A program made the translations under genes and the position numbers. Positions 6,874 through 8,768 of a DNA stretch of 8,768 nt are shown here, one piece after another. Every line of letters starts with the position of its first letter. Within the stretch, counting starts at the first letter, position 1. Location of the stretch: positions 1 through 8,768 of the forward strand of contig JAOAAW010000111.1 in NCBI GenBank assembly GCA_026418655.1, given 5' to 3'. This stretch comes from a bacterium (GTDB lineage Bacteria; Ratteibacteria; UBA8468; B48-G9; DTJG01). The notes beneath the pieces are model-generated. The model was not told the DNA's origin and did no database searches. It worked only from the letters and a program-made list of their open reading frames with translations.

Positions 6874-8768
6874 AGGGTGAAAAAACTAAAAAACCAAGAG
6901 GTGGCAAGGTTATTTCAACTGATTGATTGAAAAAATGTCGTTTTTCTTTTTTTATTCGAACAAAGCCAGAATTCCCAACGTTTGAACCACCATAGAAGTC
7001 TGCATCACTATTCATAATCTCTCTGTAATTACATGGAAATGGTACCCCGATTTTATAGTTGTACCTTGGCACAGGCGTAAAATTGAAAACAAAAATAAGA
7101 CACCTATCCTTTTTTCTGCTCCATCTGATAAAGCATATCACAGTATTGTCAACATCTGAAAAATCAATCCATTGAAAACATTCATAACTTGATTCATTTT
7201 CATATAATTCAGGACTGCTGCGATAAAGATTATTCAGGTCCCTTACAAGATTGGAAATTCCTCTATGACTTTCATATTGCATTAGATGCCAGTCAAGCTC
7301 AGTATTATGATTCCACTCATTTCTCTGAGCAAATTCTCCTGACATAAAAATAAGCTTTTTGCCGGGATGTCCATATTGCCAGCCAAAAAGAAGTCTGAGA
7401 TTTGCGAATTTCTGCCAGTCATCTCCAGGCATTTTTTCAAGAAGAGATTTTTTCCCATAAACAACCTCGTCGTGGGAAAGCGGTAAAATATAATTTTCAG
7501 AAAATGCATAAAGAAGGCTAAATGTAAGAACATTTGTGTGAAATTTCCTGTGCACAGGGTCTCTTGAGAAAAAATCAAGGGTATCATGCATCCATCCTAA
7601 ATTCCACTTAAAGCCAAAGCCAAGACCACCCAAATACACAGGTCTTGTAACCCCGGGCCAGGCAGTTGATTCTTCGGCAATCGTAAAGGCATGTCTATAT
7701 CTACTATAAACCACTGAATTGAACTTTTTAATAAATTCTATTGCCTCAAGGTTTTCCCTGCCGCCATATATGTTGGGAATCCATTCTCCTTCTTTTCTTG
7801 AATAATCAAGATATAACATTGAAGCCACTGCATCAACGCGCAGTCCATCTATGTGATAATTTTCAAACCAGTTGTTGGCACTACCCAGAAGGAAATTTGC
7901 AATCTCATGTCTGCCATAATTGAAAATTGCACTTTTCCAGTCAGGGTGCTCTCCCTTTTTAGGATCCTGATGTTCATACAAATGCGTTCCATCAAAAAAA
8001 TAAAGACCATGGCTGTCTTTGGGAAAGTGCGCAGGAGTCCAGTCAAGAATTACAAAGACATCATTTCTATGGCAATAGTCCACAAAAAATTTGAAATCAT
8101 CAGGATTCCCATATCTTGATGTAGGCGCATAAAATCCAGTGGTCTGATATCCCCATGAGTCATCGAGGGGATGTTCTGAAACAGGCAAAATCTCAATGCA
8201 ATTAAAACCAAGATTTTTGACATAATCAACCAGAAGTGGAGCAATCTCCCTGTAGTTAAGAAAACTGCCATCATCTTTTCTTTTCCACGAACCAAGATGA
8301 ACCTCATAGATACACAGCGGTAGATTTATAAGGTCTTTATTTTTTGAAATAAAATTATCATCCTGCCATTTATAATCGCTTTTCCAGGTAATTGAGGCAG
8401 TTTTGGGCCTAATTTCAAAATATTTGCCGTATGGATCTGATTTCATCAACAATTGGTTCTGATTTGTCAGAATTTCATACTTATAATTGCTTCCAGCAGG
8501 AATTTCAGGAACAAAGATTTCCCATATGCCAGAGTTTCCTAAAACACGCATCTGATGAATTCTTCTATCCCAGTTGTTGAAATCTCCCACAACGCTTACC
8601 CTTTTTGCATTTGGAGCCCATACTGAAAAATTAAAACCCTCTATCCCATTGATAATTCTGTGTACAGCACCCATTTTCTTAAAAATTTCCTGATGGTTCC
8701 CTTCGTTGAATAAATACAGGTCCATTTCTCCAAAGATTGAGCAATTGAAATAATATGCATCAAAAAAA
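6866..8768 (-). CDS. glgB: 1,4-alpha-glucan branching enzyme, partial (N-terminus outside window)
   Basis: GlgB cuts alpha-1,4-glucan and rejoins the fragment through an alpha-1,6 bond, making branches in glycogen in the cytoplasm. Numbering from the ATG at 8725 (619 residues): a CBM48 domain spans about 30-110 (FSVWAPNAKRVSVVGDFNNW), then the GH13 family 9 barrel and a C-terminal beta domain. The catalytic residues are present: nucleophile D298 (GLRVDAVASM), acid/base E351 (IAEES) and D419 (LSHDE). GGRENLEAIEF and DWHL are also typical. That ATG may not be the start. The frame has no stop for 14 codons to the right edge, and these read FFDAYYF...FGE, close to the DPYRF...EMD linker after the N1 domain of long GlgB proteins. 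The GGAG before the ATG is only 2 bases away. I therefore treat the gene as truncated by the window. No glgA or glgC is in view. Its stop overlaps or abuts the transporter start. Confidence 0.95.
   Translation of the reverse strand, partial: FFDAYYFNCSIFGEMDLYLFNEGNHQEIFKKMGAVHRIINGIEGFNFSVWAPNAKRVSVVGDFNNWDRRIHQMRVLGNSGIWEIFVPEIPAGSNYKYEILTNQNQLLMKSDPYGKYFEIRPKTASITWKSDYKWQDDNFISKNKDLINLPLCIYEVHLGSWKRKDDGSFLNYREIAPLLVDYVKNLGFNCIEILPVSEHPLDDSWGYQTTGFYAPTSRYGNPDDFKFFVDYCHRNDVFVILDWTPAHFPKDSHGLYFFDGTHLYEHQDPKKGEHPDWKSAIFNYGRHEIANFLLGSANNWFENYHIDGLRVDAVASMLYLDYSRKEGEWIPNIYGGRENLEAIEFIKKFNSVVYSRYRHAFTIAEESTAWPGVTRPVYLGGLGFGFKWNLGWMHDTLDFFSRDPVHRKFHTNVLTFSLLYAFSENYILPLSHDEVVYGKKSLLEKMPGDDWQKFANLRLLFGWQYGHPGKKLIFMSGEFAQRNEWNHNTELDWHLMQYESHRGISNLVRDLNNLYRSSPELYENESSYECFQWIDFSDVDNTVICFIRWSRKKDRCLIFVFNFTPVPRYNYKIGVPFPCNYREIMNSDADFYGGSNVGNSGFVRIKKEKRHFFNQSVEITLPPLGFLVFSPCE

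Larger units (their letters stand above)
1..8768 (-). other. Probable single operon: glgB, MFS, AKR, CBM9-PHP, NIF3, DUF1015
   Basis: All six genes point the same way. Stop-to-start distances in transcription order are an 8-base overlap (or 4 bases apart), 12, 19, 1 and 1 bases. None of the gaps has room for a promoter plus leader, and none shows a hairpin followed by a T-run. No stretch of 300 bases lacks a gene. The promoter and terminator must both lie outside the window. Co-transcription is inferred from spacing, not shown. Confidence 0.75.

Noticed and set aside
8750..8755. TATTAT on the minus strand as a -10 box for glgB
   Set aside because: It lies within codons that look like glgB coding sequence, any -35 box would be outside the window, and such AT-rich hexamers are common by chance here.
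8762..8768. T-run on the minus strand at the right edge as the tail of an upstream terminator
   Set aside because: No hairpin is visible before it because the window ends, and the bases read in frame as Phe-Phe of the extended glgB.

Overview
The window is a single, tightly packed run of six protein-coding genes, all on the minus strand. No RNA gene, mobile element, CRISPR array or intergenic space above 20 bases is visible. The DNA is AT-rich. Arginine is written mostly as AGA/AGG, and lysine and glutamate are abundant. This fits an AT-rich, possibly thermophilic or anaerobic, poorly sampled bacterium. The bacterial-type GlgB, the strong Shine-Dalgarno sites and a secreted multidomain hydrolase all point to Bacteria. 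I cannot name the phylum from this sequence alone.

In transcription order (right to left) the genes are as follows. (1) glgB, the glycogen branching enzyme, has its 5' end outside the window: the frame stays open past the apparent ATG and the upstream codons look like GlgB linker sequence. (2) A 12-helix major facilitator transporter overlaps or abuts the end of glgB. (3) An aldo/keto reductase has an intact catalytic tetrad. (4) A 933-residue exported protein joins a CBM9-like carbohydrate-binding domain, an unassigned middle region and a C-terminal PHP metallohydrolase domain of CehA/McbA type. (5) A NIF3/YbgI family metalloprotein follows. (6) A DUF1015 family protein runs off the left edge.

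Stop-to-start distances are an 8-base overlap (or 4 bases apart), 12, 19, 1 and 1 bases. No terminator-like hairpin is seen in any gap, so one transcript is likely, with its promoter to the right of the window.

The first four products suggest carbohydrate handling: an exported sugar-binding hydrolase, a permease, a cytoplasmic oxidoreductase and a branching enzyme for storage glucan. That is an inference from gene order and no substrate can be read from the sequence. NIF3 and DUF1015 are widespread, incompletely understood proteins and may be in the operon only for co-expression. The most unusual object is the CBM9-PHP exported protein, whose middle third (about 300 residues) I cannot assign to any family.
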